DNA of 64,000 nt from Apiospora phragmitis (taxonomy: Eukaryota > Ascomycota > Sordariomycetes > Amphisphaeriales > Apiosporaceae). The first letter of the stretch is position 1; the number at the start of each line of letters is the position of its first letter. The translations under genes and the position numbers were made by a program. The notes beneath the pieces are model-generated. The model saw nothing but the letters and a program-made list of their open reading frames with translations, ran no database searches and was not told the DNA's origin. Where the stretch lies: positions 2,046,001-2,110,000 of the forward strand of contig JAQQWL010000002.1 in the NCBI GenBank assembly GCA_038363925.1, given 5' to 3'. Positions 32,653 through 45,108 of the stretch are shown here, in pieces.

Positions 32653-34695
32653 TTATGAACTACAGCTACATTGCAGCGCCCTCTCGGCCCGCGGCACATC
32701 GCCGACCCAGCGCGTCTCTTCCTCCTTGTCGCCCTGATACTCCACGCCATCCAGCGTCTGGCCGGCCCAAGACTCCTCAAACGGGTGCAGCGCCATCTGC
32801 ATGACGCGGTCCAGCACCGCGCGCTCGCCGCCCTTCTCGACGCGGCGGATGATCTCGTCGAGGACCCAGCCGCGCGGGACGAAGTTGGGATTGACCTTCT
32901 GCATCTGCGTCCTGCGCTCGCCGTCGGCCGCCTGCCCGTCCTCCTCGTCGCTGCCCCAATCCTCGAGGATCCGCGTCCGCCACTTGCCCAGCCACGCGCC
33001 GATGCGCTTCCGCGCGTCCTGCTCGCTGGCGCCCAGGACGCCCGCGAGCTCTTCCTTGTGGAAGAAGACACCGGCTTTCACCTCGCGCGCCTCCTGGGTG
33101 TCGAGGTGCGCGACCTTCAGGCCGCTGAGGCGGCGGAAGAAGTGGTGGAAGTCGAGCTCGAGCGCCTCCATGGTGTTGAGCAGCTCCGAGAAGAGCTGCT
33201 CGAAGTCGGTGTCGCGGGACGTCTTGAGGCCGAGCCGCGCCGTCATGAGGCGCTTGTACTCGGCCAGGAAGACGGCGCGGTACTCCTCGCCGGCCTGCAT
33301 GATGAGCTTCTCGGCGCGCCGGACAATATCGTCGGTGTCGGCCTCCTGGACGCCGTCGTCGACGAAGGTCGGGTCGTCCACCTTGGCGCCGGCGCCCAGG
33401 AGCTCGCCCAGGGCCTCGCCCAGGCGCACCAGGTTCCACCAGATGATGGTCGGCTGGTTGCGGTACGAGTAGCGCAGCATGTGGTCGTCGTGGTTGGGCG
33501 TGTAGGAGGGGTCGAAGTTGTCGAGGAAGGCGAAGGGGCCGAAGTCGATGGACAGGCCGAGGAGGGACGTGTTGTCCGTGTTCAGCACGCCGTTCATGAA
33601 ACCATACGCCTGCCACTTGGCCACGGTCAGGGCGTTGCGCCGCACGATCTCGCGGTATAGCCTGGTGAATCTGTTCTCGGCGCTCTCGGCGGGCCCTTGC
33701 ACTTCGTCCTTGTCGACGCCGCGCGTGGGCTCCGGTGACGTGGCGGGTTTCTCGGGGTCCTCCAGGCGCGCGGGTAGCGACTCCCAGCCCTTCCCGGGCC
33801 CGAAGGCGTCCTCGGCGACGTAGGTGGCCAGCTGCCGGATCAGTTTGCGGTCGCCCCGCGCGCGCAGGATGTCGAAGTTACCGATGCGCAGCCAGCTCTG
33901 CGCGAAGCGGCACACGATGGCGCCCGGCTCGACCGTCTCGCGGCGCACCTTGGTGTCGGGTAGCAGCGTCAGGCTCAGGGCACGCGTGCTGGGTATGCCG
34001 AGGGCGTTGAGCGCCTCGCTGACGACGAACTCGCGGATGCTACTGCGCAACACCGCCTTGCCGTCCGCGAACCGGCTGTAGGGGGTCAGGCCGGCGCCTT
34101 TGAGCTGCAGCTCGTAGCGGGTTGGCGACCCCGTTGTTTGGGAGGAGTTGGAAGGAGTCGTCTCGAATAAGCTGATGGCCCGGCCGTCGCCCAGCTGGCC
34201 AGCCCACGACCCGAACTGGAACCCGCCGTAGCACTGCGCCCAGGGATAGCCGCGGCCGTCGGCGTCCCAGCCTTGTATCTTGTTGCCCGCAACCGTGTCC
34301 ACGAAGTCGTTCTTCTCGGGGTCTCGTACGGTGGCGGGGTCGATGCCGAGGTTGCGGAGGGCGGCGGGCGAGACGGCGAGGAGCTCGGGCTTCTCGACGG
34401 GTTGCGGGCGCACCCAAGTGAAGAGGGCATCGCGGACCTGGCGCGGGCCGATCTGGTCGCGCGGCGTCTTGTGGGAATCGGCGGGGGTGGGGAAGAGGGA
34501 GTCGGCGGGCAGCTTCGAGGTGAAGATCCAGGACTTGGGGATGTCGTTGATGGAGGTTGCGCCGGCGCCTGCCGGGCGGCCGCCGTCGGCCTGCAACGAC
34601 TGGGTGGTAGACATGAAAGTAGGTCGAAGCCGAGGAAGCCGAGGGAGCTTTCGAATGGTTTGGCGGCACGTAATAGCGGATCGAGGGAAGAGCAT
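32653..34695 (-). CDS. FMP40: SelO/YdiU-family protein adenylyltransferase (Fmp40), mitochondrial
   Basis: Single exon, 680 residues, starting with an Arg-rich presequence (MLFPRSAITCRQTIRKLPRLPRLRP). Pseudokinase-fold landmarks: GGFQFGSWAGQLGDGRA (Gly-rich loop), ELQLKGAGLTPYSRFADGKAVLRSSIREF (the Lys, Arg and Glu that orient inverted ATP), FMNGVLNTDNTSLLGLSIDFGPFAFLDNFDP (metal-binding Asn/Asp). SelO transfers AMP to Ser/Thr/Tyr and, in yeast Fmp40, affects glutathionylation and oxidative-stress responses. The C-terminus is QCSCSS: Cys stands at the third position from the end, where animal SelO has selenocysteine, and a second Cys sits two residues before it. The coding bases are very GC-rich, which explains the long antisense ORFs. 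Confidence 0.95.
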   Translation of the reverse strand: MLFPRSAITCRQTIRKLPRLPRLRPTFMSTTQSLQADGGRPAGAGATSINDIPKSWIFTSKLPADSLFPTPADSHKTPRDQIGPRQVRDALFTWVRPQPVEKPELLAVSPAALRNLGIDPATVRDPEKNDFVDTVAGNKIQGWDADGRGYPWAQCYGGFQFGSWAGQLGDGRAISLFETTPSNSSQTTGSPTRYELQLKGAGLTPYSRFADGKAVLRSSIREFVVSEALNALGIPSTRALSLTLLPDTKVRRETVEPGAIVCRFAQSWLRIGNFDILRARGDRKLIRQLATYVAEDAFGPGKGWESLPARLEDPEKPATSPEPTRGVDKDEVQGPAESAENRFTRLYREIVRRNALTVAKWQAYGFMNGVLNTDNTSLLGLSIDFGPFAFLDNFDPSYTPNHDDHMLRYSYRNQPTIIWWNLVRLGEALGELLGAGAKVDDPTFVDDGVQEADTDDIVRRAEKLIMQAGEEYRAVFLAEYKRLMTARLGLKTSRDTDFEQLFSELLNTMEALELDFHHFFRRLSGLKVAHLDTQEAREVKAGVFFHKEELAGVLGASEQDARKRIGAWLGKWRTRILEDWGSDEEDGQAADGERRTQMQKVNPNFVPRGWVLDEIIRRVEKGGERAVLDRVMQMALHPFEESWAGQTLDGVEYQGDKEEETRWVGDVPRAERALQCSCSS

Positions 34696-35953
34696 ATGGA
34701 AGTATCTCTAGAAGTTCGAAGGTTTCGCTCGCTGCCTAGGTAGGTGTGTCTGAAAGGAACTAGGCGGATAGACAGACGGACATTAAACGGGATGAATGGG
34801 ATGAAGCCAGGTAAATCGGTTCTATTAAGCAGTCGCTACAGAAAATCGTGTTATACAATTACCAAACAAGCCAAAACCTCTTTTCAGAACATTACAGGGC
34901 TGAGGAGGTTCTGGTCCGATGGCGATAAACGTCAATCTCTATCGAGGAAGGATAAATGATGCTTTGGTTTACATGCGAAGCCACTCAACAGCTCCGAATG
35001 AGCGGGGTTGATAACTGAACGCTCATTAGTAAGGTGGCGTGGCGATCCTTGTCATTTGACGGATCTATGTATGTACAGGTGTAGTTCAACCGAGTGAATG
35101 TCGGTATCGAATGAATGCATACGTACGTTTACATTCCTCGTCAATTTATAATCAGTAATATCACTATAACTTCTGTATCATCCTATACCAGGAGTTCAAT
35201 GTTCTCTAGTCTTGGCTTCAACATAAGCCCAGTCTTGTTACCCCAGAATACAGAACAGCAACCGACCAGCCGACATGTGGCCGGTTTTGGGGTCACACAA
35301 ACTCATCCTAGAATCCCTTTTGCCATTTGGCCAACCAGAAGGCAATGAACGATTCGTGGGTACAAGCCGTCTTGGGCCGCCCTTTCGTTACAAGAAGAAA
35401 AAACAATACTGATCGATCTCAATAGCTGTAATGTGTATTACTGTTCTAGATTTCTATCTTTTAGCTCACGACAGAGCTGGATACAATATCTCATCATATG
35501 CATACATCCTATCCAGACTTGTCGGCATGGCGCCACTTTGACTATTACTCCACGACCGCTGCATGACATGACTTGATGAAAAGGAGCCCATGCAGCAGTA
35601 GCCATCCCATTTCGTCGGGTCCAATCCTATCCACCTCATGAATTGCCGATATGCCCACTTAATATATGTATTCCGTAGTCGCATCTAAACACTGCCGAAT
35701 AATTCACCCGCATCCCTTAGGTACTGACGTTGTAACCCCACCTGGACTGCCTACGGGCACCCGCCATCGTGGAATGTTGATCAGACAGCCTTCCCAGACT
35801 TTTCGTCGTTTCCAAACCAACGTACGACGAGGACAATTACAAATTACCACAATACCCTACCAATTGAGAAGAAGAACAGCTGTTCAGAATAGTAAATTGC
35901 TTTCACGCTCCCTACCTCCTATAACCATCTCTTCTTCCACCTATTCTTCCAAG
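34696..35953. other. intergenic, divergent promoters
   Basis: About 1.26 kb between SelO (minus) and the aldo-keto reductase (plus). No coding signal, only short ORFs. Confidence 0.45.
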
Positions 35954-37040
35954 ATGAATGCTATAACGTCGGCATTCAAGCCAGACGCTTCTGGCACCGG
36001 ACCAAAGCAAATGGACTATATCCCGCACCTCAAGCTCAACGACGGCAATGATATACCCTTGGTAAGTAGACACTTCTTGAATCGATGCTAAGCTAGACCT
36101 CCTCTAATCATAAACGTCATTAGCTAGGATATGGCTTGGGTACAGCCCGAGCCAACATGGACGGCAAAAGTGACACGGACGAGATTGTAAAGCTCACCGT
36201 CATGGCCATCAAGAACGGTTTTTACCATCTCGATGGAGCCGAAGGTAAGATTATGACGAGATGATCCATTTACAGAAGAAAACGCTTGGAAACATGTATG
36301 TTGTTGTTGACTGACATCATACGGTGGTAGTCTACGGCAACGAGGAGCAGCTAGGCGCCGCCATCCAAGCCGCCGGCGTGCCGCGGGAGAAGCTCTACGT
36401 CACCACCAAGCTGAACGGGACCAAGAAGCAGGACATCCCGAAGGCCTTCGCGACGTCCCTGCGCAAGCTAGGGCTGGACTACGTGGACCTGTACCTGGTG
36501 CACGCGCCGTACCTGGCCGACGGGCCCGCGGAGCTGCAGGAGGTCTGGCGGCAGGTGGAGGCGATCAAGGAGACGGGCAAGGCGCGCTCGATTGGCGTGT
36601 CCAACTTCCTGCAGCCGGACCTCGAGGCCGTGCTCGAGACGGCCCGGATCCCGCCCGCCATCAACCAGATCGAGTACCACCCGTACCTGCAGCACGGGTC
36701 CCTGGTCGACTTCCACCGCAAGCACCACATCGCCGTGGCCGCCTACGCGCCCCTGACGGCGGTCACCAAGGCCAAGCCGGGACCGTTGGACAGCGTCTAC
36801 GACGAGCTCGCCAAGAAGTACGGCGTGACCCCCGCGGGCATCGCGCTGCGCTGGTGCATCGACCAGGGCATCGTCGCCATCACCACCAGCTCCAACGAGC
36901 AGAGGCTCCAGGGCTACCTGAACAAGATGCCCAGTTTCAAGCTCACGCCCAGGGAGGTCGAGCGCATCGCCGAGGTCGGCAAGGAGAAGCACTTCCGTGG
37001 GTTCTGGAATCACAAGTTCGCGGACGACGATCGGAGATAA
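35954..37040 (+). CDS. aldo-keto reductase
   Basis: Exons 35954-36061, 36124-36244 and 36331-37040; introns of 62 and 86 bp with GTAAG donors and TAG acceptors; 312 residues. The start at 35954 gives [16 protein letters not shown]; an upstream in-frame extension exists but reads like leader sequence. Splicing gives [17 protein letters not shown], then [21 protein letters not shown], supplying Asp and Tyr of the catalytic tetrad. The Lys is in YVTTKLNG and the His in LYLVHAPYL. The NADPH-site features [25 protein letters not shown] and [14 protein letters not shown] all fit. Fungal relatives (YDL124W-like) reduce alpha-keto amides, esters and aldehydes. Probably cytosolic. Its stop is 275 bp from the convergent XRCC4 stop. 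Confidence 0.92.
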
Positions 37041-37314
37041 AAAAGGGTCAGAGGAAAGCATGTATCCTGACAAGAATAACATTTATTGAACAGTGAACAA
37101 ATTAATGAACGTGTCCATGACCAGAATCTGATAATGTTTACGTGCCAATGAGTTGTAGTGGTGTCGCATACCTTTTCTCACTTTTGATCCAGGAAAGGCA
37201 ATTTTTGGTCCTTGCATGAAGAAGTATAAATACAGAGAAAAGACGCCAAGCCAATTCACAATCATCAATCACTACATGCCAACATATTATACACCAAGAG
37301 AGCGTGGGTCTCCA

Positions 37315-38774
37315 TCATAGCTCATCATCAGATTCGGTCTCATCGTCCACAACGGGTGCTGGTGCAGGTTTCTTGGCCTTAGACTTGAAAGGCAAGGTCC
37401 TGACTGGCGGGGGTTCAGCAACGTCGTCAACAGCCTCAGCAGCAGCCAGATCCTCCGGTGGTTTCTGCGAAGCTCTTGTGGTGCGTGACGCAGCGGCAGT
37501 CGAGCCCCTGGCGGGTTCTGACGGTGCGGAAGAACCCTTAGACGCCCGGGACCGCGTGTTTCGTGCCGGCTTAGCCTTCTTCGGGGCTGGTTTAGGCGGC
37601 GTATCCTCTTCTTCCACGTCAGTCTCATTGTTGTCAGGTTCGCTCTCAGTGGCATCGTTGTCTGTTGTCTGCTGCTCATCCGTGCCCGGGTCTTGTTGCG
37701 GCCCGCTGCTCTGGTCGTCGACGTCCATTTTTTCGAAGCCGCCATCGCTATCGTCGGATGCGGGTTCATCCTTGATCTTGCGCTTCGACGTCCTCGAGCC
37801 CCCTGCTTTCCTCATGGTGTGCTGACTTGCACTGATATTTTGCAATTTCTCCGGGTCGACGTCGGCCGACTCAATTAGCTTCTGCTGTTGGCGGATCTTG
37901 AGTTTCTTTCTCATTCAAGAGGTCCCGGAACTTCTCTAGCAGCACGCTCTCATCATTTTCCTTAGCCTTGAGGAGGTCCTCAAGTTGGCTCGTGAGCTCC
38001 TCTACGGACTGCTCTAGTTCTTTGGCCTTCTCCTTGACGGCTCCAACCTCCTGTACCACTTTCTCGTGGTCCTCGAGGATTGTTACACACCAATCAAAAG
38101 GCGATATACCGGGATTTTCATAAGTCTCTTCGAATTCCAATAGTTCGATAGTGCCCAGGCGTTGCTGATGATGTTAGACTTAGTAAGCCCGTCCACATAA
38201 ACTGTCTCAGAGAGGTCGCAGGACTTACAGCAATACCCTGGATGTTCTTCCGAAAATGGAGCGTGATCACTTCTTCCGGGCGCAGCTCTACCTTGAGTTC
38301 GATGTCCCAGGCCCTTGTGGCACCTTGCGGGTCTACCAGGATCGCAATCAAGATCTGCTCCCATTCAGCCTCGGAACAAGGCGCATTCGCGGCCTGGAAC
38401 TCCTTGATACGGTTGTGACGCACTGTGTGGCGTTAAAAACAAGGCAAGAGGTCAGCCCTTCATGATTCCTAGATCAGGGTCCAGCGATTCGGAAATGCAG
38501 CTACGTAACGCATGAATTTGAAGGACGGGGATCCGGGGCTGGCGCATTGTCGATCATAACGGAGCCACACAACCGAGAACAGGTGCTAATAATATGAAAG
38601 GCAATATATTTAGGGAGCCGGCTGCTTACTTTTTGTTTCGAATGCGCTTGCTCCGTCAGTCCCTCGAATCAGCAGGTCCAGCGGCTTGGACCCATTGGGC
38701 CTTGCTTCCAGAACGACATTGCCGTTGGACACGGCATTACCACATGGCACGCGGAAGATGCGCGAACGCGCCAT
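37315..38774 (-). CDS. xrcc4: XRCC4/Lif1-type DNA ligase IV cofactor (NHEJ), with one frame break
   Basis: Exons 38630-38774, 38229-38422 and 37315-38164; introns 38423-38629 (207 bp) and 38165-38228 (64 bp, GTAAGT). About 395 residues. N-terminal head domain: MARSRIFRVPCG, the RHNRIKEFQAANAPCSEAEWEQIL block, LRPEEVITLHFRKNIQGIAQRLGTIELLEF. A long coiled coil (ILEDHEKVVQEV to FRDLLNEK) continues as KLKIRQQQKLIESAD, then a disordered acidic/Ala-Pro tail ends DDETESDDEL. This is the XRCC4 head-stalk-tail layout; the protein holds ligase IV and bridges ends in non-homologous joining. Between LLNEK and KLKIRQQQ (about 37905) one extra base shifts the frame, and deleting it restores a perfect coiled coil, so I suspect sequence error. 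Confidence 0.85.
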
Positions 38775-40927
38775 GTTGAGTCGCTGCGCTGTCGGAATCA
38801 AAACGTCGTCCCGAGATGCGTCGCGTGGCGTAAGTCCGGCCCAAATGATTTGACCGTTTCAAGCCAGTTCCGCGATGAGCGGTATGAAGTGCGTATGTAA
38901 GATGTCGTGGCAGCTGTGGTTCGCTCGCTAGGGCAGATTGCAGGCGGAGTCCTGTTTCGCTGGTACTCGGCCAACGACCTGCGGGGACGTCGGGAATGAT
39001 GTCGATAAACAACCAAAATGAAACCAGTGATGACATTAAGCCGACGTTTCGACTGTCGTGGGTTGGTTTTTGGGCTTATTCTCAAGTTGAGGAATCATAG
39101 CCCGCACCCGCAGCAGTTATTGCCGCTGATCCCAGATGCTGTTATTCTTATTATTACTGGTGATCCCAGTGCAACTGGTGGCCGGGTAGAGCTGAGGTTG
39201 GACAAGCTTTCGGGCCACAGAAAAGGTTGCATGGGGATGGATTACCCACAAGCAGTTTGCAGATTGGCCTGAAAATGCGGCCACAGCTTCAACCTATTCA
39301 GCCTGGATGCGATCGTGTAATTGTTGAATTGTATCGAGGGTTCTATTTCATGGACTCAAGCAGGAGATGTAACTGGTATTTATCAAAACTCCAATGGTAA
39401 AGTTCGTCTCAACCCTCCATTTGACGTACTCCATTCCTCTGCTCCAAATTCCAGGCAGCTGTAGGCACCAACAGCTCGGTTGAACCAATACTGGAGCTTC
39501 GACTGGACCCCTGGTTCTTTGGTAGTAGCGACCTGTAAGTAATAGGCCCGGGACGATCTAAATCGGTCTTCCGATCCACATCAAAGGCCAGAACTCCAGC
39601 CATCATAAGGCGGTACTAATGAGCCTCAATCAAAACACACAAGTTAGCAGTACTCGTCAGATTGTTGGACTATCTGCATTGAGATCGCTCGCCACCAGAT
39701 CACATTGAAAATATATCACACGTACATGCATACCGACTTTTGCGAACAGGGGAAATGACACCTTGCAGGAGGAATGGGATGCATTGGTATTGAAATCCCA
39801 GAGGAGGGGTTACAACAATCAAGGGTTCTTTGTACGCGATCCCACGCGCTTTTTTCGTGGTGACTGTGTGTAACAGCTTGAAACAGCTTAGCATTGGGCC
39901 CACGTGATACACGGGACATCAGGAGAACCAGAAAAAAATCAGCAAAGGGGACCCATAAGATCTGTGCTTCCGGGGCCCTGCTGGCTGCTGTCCACTGGCC
40001 TTACCCTTAGCTGGCAATAACTGGTCACTGCCCCAGCACACACGACCCGCCATCTTTCCAGCCACTCAACTCAACTCACTCACTGATCGCATCACAGTGA
40101 CACTGCCGATTTCCCCGACCTCCCCCCCCCCCCAAACCTTCAATTCATCGTGATTGCCTCCCATCTTTTGAGACCATTGTGTGTCGTTGTCGATTCCAAG
40201 TTTTGGGCTGGGAGAGTGTAAGAGACCCTGATCTGACTACTCAACCCATGGAATGACATACACCCGCACACAAGTTCAACTACTACCCCATCCGAGACAA
40301 TCACCTCGACTTTGATCCCACCACAACGCGCGCTGCTTTGGAGGAGCCAGCATTACCAACCTTTGCCGTCCCAGGTTTTGCGGCATTGTCTCTACCCACC
40401 ACTCCCACCTGTGACACTATTATCGTCATCCTGTTTTTGCGACAGTTCGATACGCCTACGAGGTTCATTATCGACAACAACATAGAAACAAGCCGTTTCT
40501 CCTTGGATGCACTTCACCATCTTGTCACGCCAAGCTCTCTCGGAACCATCGCGTCGACCCGACGCACCCGACGGTGGACGTCCTGCAGGACTTCTACCAG
40601 AGACTAGGATACCCGAACAGTCCAATCGAAAATGCGCTTGGGAAGTTGTCATAGTTGCTGAGGAGGATATGACATCGCAGCTCTGCACGTCAAATACTGA
40701 GCTTCACTTCTGGTAGCCTCGCATGACCATATACGCCATATAGTCTCCACCTCTGGACGTTGGATACGGTCATACCTCACAGGTATCGCAAACGATACAC
40801 TCTTGATTACGACACGCGGCAGATTGACGCGCTGTCCGCAACTCTTCTTTGCTATCAGCGACAAAGACACCTTCACCTTGCGAACATATGTACTACCTAC
40901 GCACTACCCTCAACAGAAACTGACATT
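38775..40927. other. divergent promoter region of XRCC4 and BYR4
   Basis: About 2.1 kb without a supported gene. Contains a C12 run at 40122-40133. The last several hundred bases before BYR4 are CT/CA-rich, like a long 5' leader. Confidence 0.45.
40122..40133. repeat. poly-C run (12)
   Basis: Twelve consecutive C within the CT-rich leader region of byr4. Confidence 0.9.
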
Positions 40928-43900
40928 ATGGATACTTTACGACTAAAACCCAGGGCCCCGGTAGAAGAGGAGGTCGTCGAGAACTGGGACGATGATGATT
41001 TTATGATTGATGACGACCTTACCTTTGGCAATGGTTCAACTACGGGCCACGGAAACCGCCGAGACAGCCACAACTCGTTCCGGTCTGACCGGGAGTCACT
41101 GGGCGGTGACGAGGAAAGGCTTCTTCATTTACCAGGCGATGACGAGAAGTCCACACTGGACGCCATAGCCGCCGTCACCAATGCTGGCATCCCCATTCCT
41201 AAGAACGTACCACCATCTGCACTCATGGGCGGCACCATTAAGCGGCTCGGAGGAAAGAAGCTCAAGAAAATCTACCAAGAAGATTGGGGCGATGACTTGG
41301 AGCTGCCCAGCCCAGGACAGGCCCTACGCATAAAACAGCCAGATAGCTCTCAGTTTCCCGAGACCTTGCGCCAAGTGAGTGGTGGCAGCTCAGCAGCTCC
41401 AAGTCCCGTCAAGTCAGCCACAGCCAGCTTTACCGAAGACACGCCTCTATGGGATAGCCCACCTAAGCAGCTTGCCTCGTCTATGAACACGGATATCTCA
41501 CCAAAGAGGCTTGCGCCGCCTGCGGAAATCTCGCCTTCCAAGAAGAGGCTTACTATGCCTGTTGACCTGGATAGATTCCGGGACAATGAAGATGACGATG
41601 ATGTGTTTGGCGATGGTGAGAGTACCATCAAGGCATCCAAGCTCCGAGCGCCCATGAGCATGAGAAATATCTCTTTGGTTTCACAGCCCACCCCAGCAAA
41701 AGTAGAGGAGAGCGACGACTTCGAAGCCGATTTAGAGCTTCCTTCGCATGGAAAACTGAACCTTTCAAGTCGCAGAGATATCCCTCGAACACCTGCTCTT
41801 AGCAGTGGTGATGAGTTTGACTGGTGTGAGGGCAGCCTAGGAACAAGATTTGGTGGTACACGCCGAGACGCTTTCTCAAATCGCAGCTCAAGTGCATCTG
41901 CATTGAGTCCTAGCATCTCGAGCTCTATCACAGCCGAGAGCGAAGACGAAGCACTCGATGGAATTGTTCTGCCTAATGGGCCGCTGGACCTTACTGAGCG
42001 ACTCAAGCGTCGGAAGCAGAGCCAGTCGCCTCAGAGGGAGCTAGATTCCAAGAGGGTCTGCCCATCCAAGGAATCTCCCCCGGAGACCCCCGGACTGGAC
42101 AAAGGAGATGACCTAGACGGACTTGAAATTGGCGATGGCGATATTTTTGGCTCAGGCAAGACCAGCATGCATCGCAATGTCCGACTGAAGGACATCCGAC
42201 CTATGAGCCCTGCACGTCCCAAGACAGCTGTGTCAATCACCTTCAGCAACAAACCAGTATCTTCTTTGTCCAACTCCCGACTTCCGAGGCCTATGGGCCA
42301 TGAGCGCTCTCTTACACAGCCATATTTGGAACCAGTGTCAGAGAGCGGCGGTCCCATACCATTACGCCCGGCGAGGAGACCGCAGTCTCGACTCGGCGGC
42401 CATTCTAGCCATTCTTCGGTTTCCAGCCTGCACACGCCGACCACGCCCTCGTCAACTACATCTTCTGTTTCTCCTGGAACGCCTCGACGAAGAGAAATTG
42501 GCCAGAAGACTTCGACCGGTACTTTGCGCAACGAACCCACTACTACAAACGCTCAACTGCTTCGCCTTAAGAGGTCCCTACCAGTTCTGCGTGGCGCGCC
42601 GCAATTGCCGGCCCGCCCCCTCAGCGGACGTTGGGACCGACCACCCTCTCGAGACAGGCCTACATCTTCATTGGGACCAAAAACACCGCTCGAAAGATCA
42701 CGGCCTTCGCCGTCATACGAAGGCAGTGCTGCTCAGGCACGGAAAAACTCTGCTCCATTTCTGCCCGCTGGGGCATCCAGCACCCAATCCCAGCATGTGT
42801 CCTCTAAATATTCGCGGACTTTCCGACGACACGACTCGGATGTCGGTCTCAGAGATCAGACCTTTGTCAAGAACCTTCTCGAGCTCCAATATGAGATCGC
42901 CTAGCCCCCGTCGATCCCGCCCCGTCGAGAAGATGGCTGCCGAGCCTTGGCACAACCTCAATAAGCCACGCCGGATACGCCAGTTCGGTGACGGCTCTGA
43001 ACTTGATGCTTTTGATGATTTACCGACATCAGCTCAAGTCGAGTCGAAATTTGAGAAGCTTCCTAGCGGGAGTGGCAACCGGACAAATATACGGAACAAG
43101 CTCTACCAAAATGTTCTACCGGGCCGCAGCACTCCCTCTCCCGTTTCTCCGTTTTCCCCGGCCAAGCCCGATTACCTGCCTCATTTTGCTCGAGACACGG
43201 CTGCCAGTCGCATTGCTAGGGAAGCGAGTCTGGCGAACCGTGCCCCGCAGAATGGACCCCTTGCTCCCATTACTTCCCAGAGATTAGGGCAAATCTCAAC
43301 TCGGGGCAATCTGCACCCCCACAGTCACCACAGTGGCACAGCCGTTCGACAAAAGAAAACCAAACGGCCTCCACAGTTGAAGCCACACCTGATAACTAAC
43401 CTGAACCCAGCCAAGGATAGCAAAGGTAAGTTTCCCTCCATGCAGATGAATCAAGGGTCGCGCTAACTCATGGCAGTTGTCAATGGCATGACCTACAACC
43501 CCGACACATACCGGTGGGAAGGCAATGAGAATGCATTGAACGCTTTTGAAGTTCCTGCCTCGTCGCCTTCCACTGCGTCTCTCTCTTTCCGCGCGGGAAA
43601 AGGAAGCATCGACGCCGCGGCCGATGCTCATTCAAGCAATGGGCTCAAGCAAGGGTGTGCGCCGCGTCGGTGACATGATATTCGATCCTGACATGTTTAC
43701 CTGGCATAAAGTCGATCCAAATACTACGCCTACAATGGCACGACCAGGAGATCCCATGGACATCGTGGAAGAGGACGATGATCCATTCAAGGACATCCCC
43801 GACCTTGAGGAGAAAGATACCGAGGGTGGTGAAGGTGGCCCAGGCCGTGTCAGTGAGATGCACGATGACTGGCTTGTTGGCGAAGAATTCGACGTTGGGC

Positions 43901-44031
43901 CTGAATTCGTGCGTCGCCAGCGCGAAGAAGAGGAGCGCTGGCGCAAGAAGTGCGAGAAGTGGGTGGGAACGGTTGATCGCGATAACGACGCCTGGAGATG
44001 GGCTATCCGCGATATTGTCACGGGGACATGA
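40928..44031 (+). CDS. byr4: Byr4/Bfa1-type two-component GAP subunit (septation/mitotic exit), with two frame breaks
   Basis: Exons 40928-43425 and 43477-44031, intron 43426-43476 (51 bp, GTAAGT, CTAAC, GCAG); ~1016 residues. The start at 40928 is chosen because VENWDDDDFMIDDDLTF then sits near the N-terminus as in Byr4; an open frame upstream reads like leader. The long Ser/Pro-rich middle is disordered, with basic patches. C-terminal conserved blocks: KPRRIRQFGDGSELDAFDDLP, GMTYNPDTYRWEGNENAL, DMIFDPDMFTWHKVDP, DPFKDIPDLEE and WRKKCEKWV. Byr4 with Cdc16/Bub2 forms the GAP for the Spg1/Tem1 GTPase at spindle pole bodies. Frame breaks near 42842 (HDSD / SVSEIRPLS) and near 43592 (TASLS / SAREKEASTPRP) are each cured by removing one base. 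Confidence 0.88.
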
Positions 44032-45108
44032 TTCTGAACGACATCATTTTTTACATGCATTTACGGCCGGAAAATCACTTACGACTGTCTAAACGCGCTC
44101 AGTATTCTGGCGTTTGGATACCATACGACATTTTTAATATGGAAGGGGAAGGAGTTCTGCTTCATCTTGGGGTTCATCTTTTGATACCCCATATTGTGTT
44201 TTTATATGCCTTGGTTGAGTTTATTTCTGGCATTCTTGGGGGCATAAGAGGCAGGGGGGCGACCAAAGTGACGATAAAAGGGGAATTGCAGCAAGTATAC
44301 GGCTTGCTGGAAGGAACAGTACTGCGTCGTCTTTGGATGTCTCTGTGGGCGTGTCATTGACCAGCTTGTTGCCGGTTGATGCGCCTTTTCGAGGATAGAC
44401 GACGGTGATATTTTTGCATCATGAACATGGCTCATGAGGGGGATTGAACGAAACTTAACGACTTGGAACGAGCAAGACTTTTATGACATCGATGGTGTAT
44501 CTGTAACATTATTTTCGCAATCGACGTTGCGCCATTGATAGACAAAAACGGGGAATGGGAGTTTACGTTTGAACATAAGACTATGCGTCTTCCCAGAGAA
44601 TCATGTGATCATTATGTGCTGATGGCTAACTACATTATGTAGCAAGCAAACAGCTTCTCGGCCATGAGCTTCCCAGATAGGGAGGTGGTATTGCCATGTC
44701 TGTCTCGGCTTTCGGATCGTCACGATAGCGATGCGTGTTCTCCTTTTGATCCCGTATCGTCCGTATCTTGGCCATTGGCTAATCAGATCGCTCTGGCTAC
44801 TGAATCGAGCAGGTGAGAAAGGCGGGCAAACATGCAGGCATGACTTGGCATCCCGTCTGATTGGCCGCTCCGCACATCCTCATCTAACTTGAGCGTGGGC
44901 CCTTGCATTTCGCCTATGCAAGCATCCTGAGTGCTTTCGGTGCGTCCATGATCTCATATATATAAGATGGTCCGACACAAGCAATCCTTTTGTGTGTCAC
45001 CTCACACATTCCGCATCGCAGCAAGGTGGTCGGTCGTCTGTTTCCCCTCTTTCTTCTCTCTTACCAGACCTCGGTAGTAGAGGGATAATAAGTCAGAACT
45101 GGGATAAC
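44032..45108. other. intergenic, with M6 protease promoter
   Basis: No coding signal. The distal part has the M6 gene's TATA at 44957-44966. Confidence 0.45.
44957..44966 (+). promoter_or_regulatory. TATA box of the M6 protease gene
   Basis: TATATATAAG lies 152 bp before the ATG at 45109. No other gene start follows nearby. Confidence 0.45.

Noticed and set aside
32671..33660. 329-codon plus-strand ORF
   Set aside because: Antisense to SelO; composition (Leu/Ala/Val/Arg runs) is a codon-bias artefact.
40760..40927. N-terminal 56-codon extension of byr4
   Set aside because: Reads like leader sequence; the family's acidic ENWDDDDF block is expected close to the N-terminus, so the ATG at 40928 is preferred.
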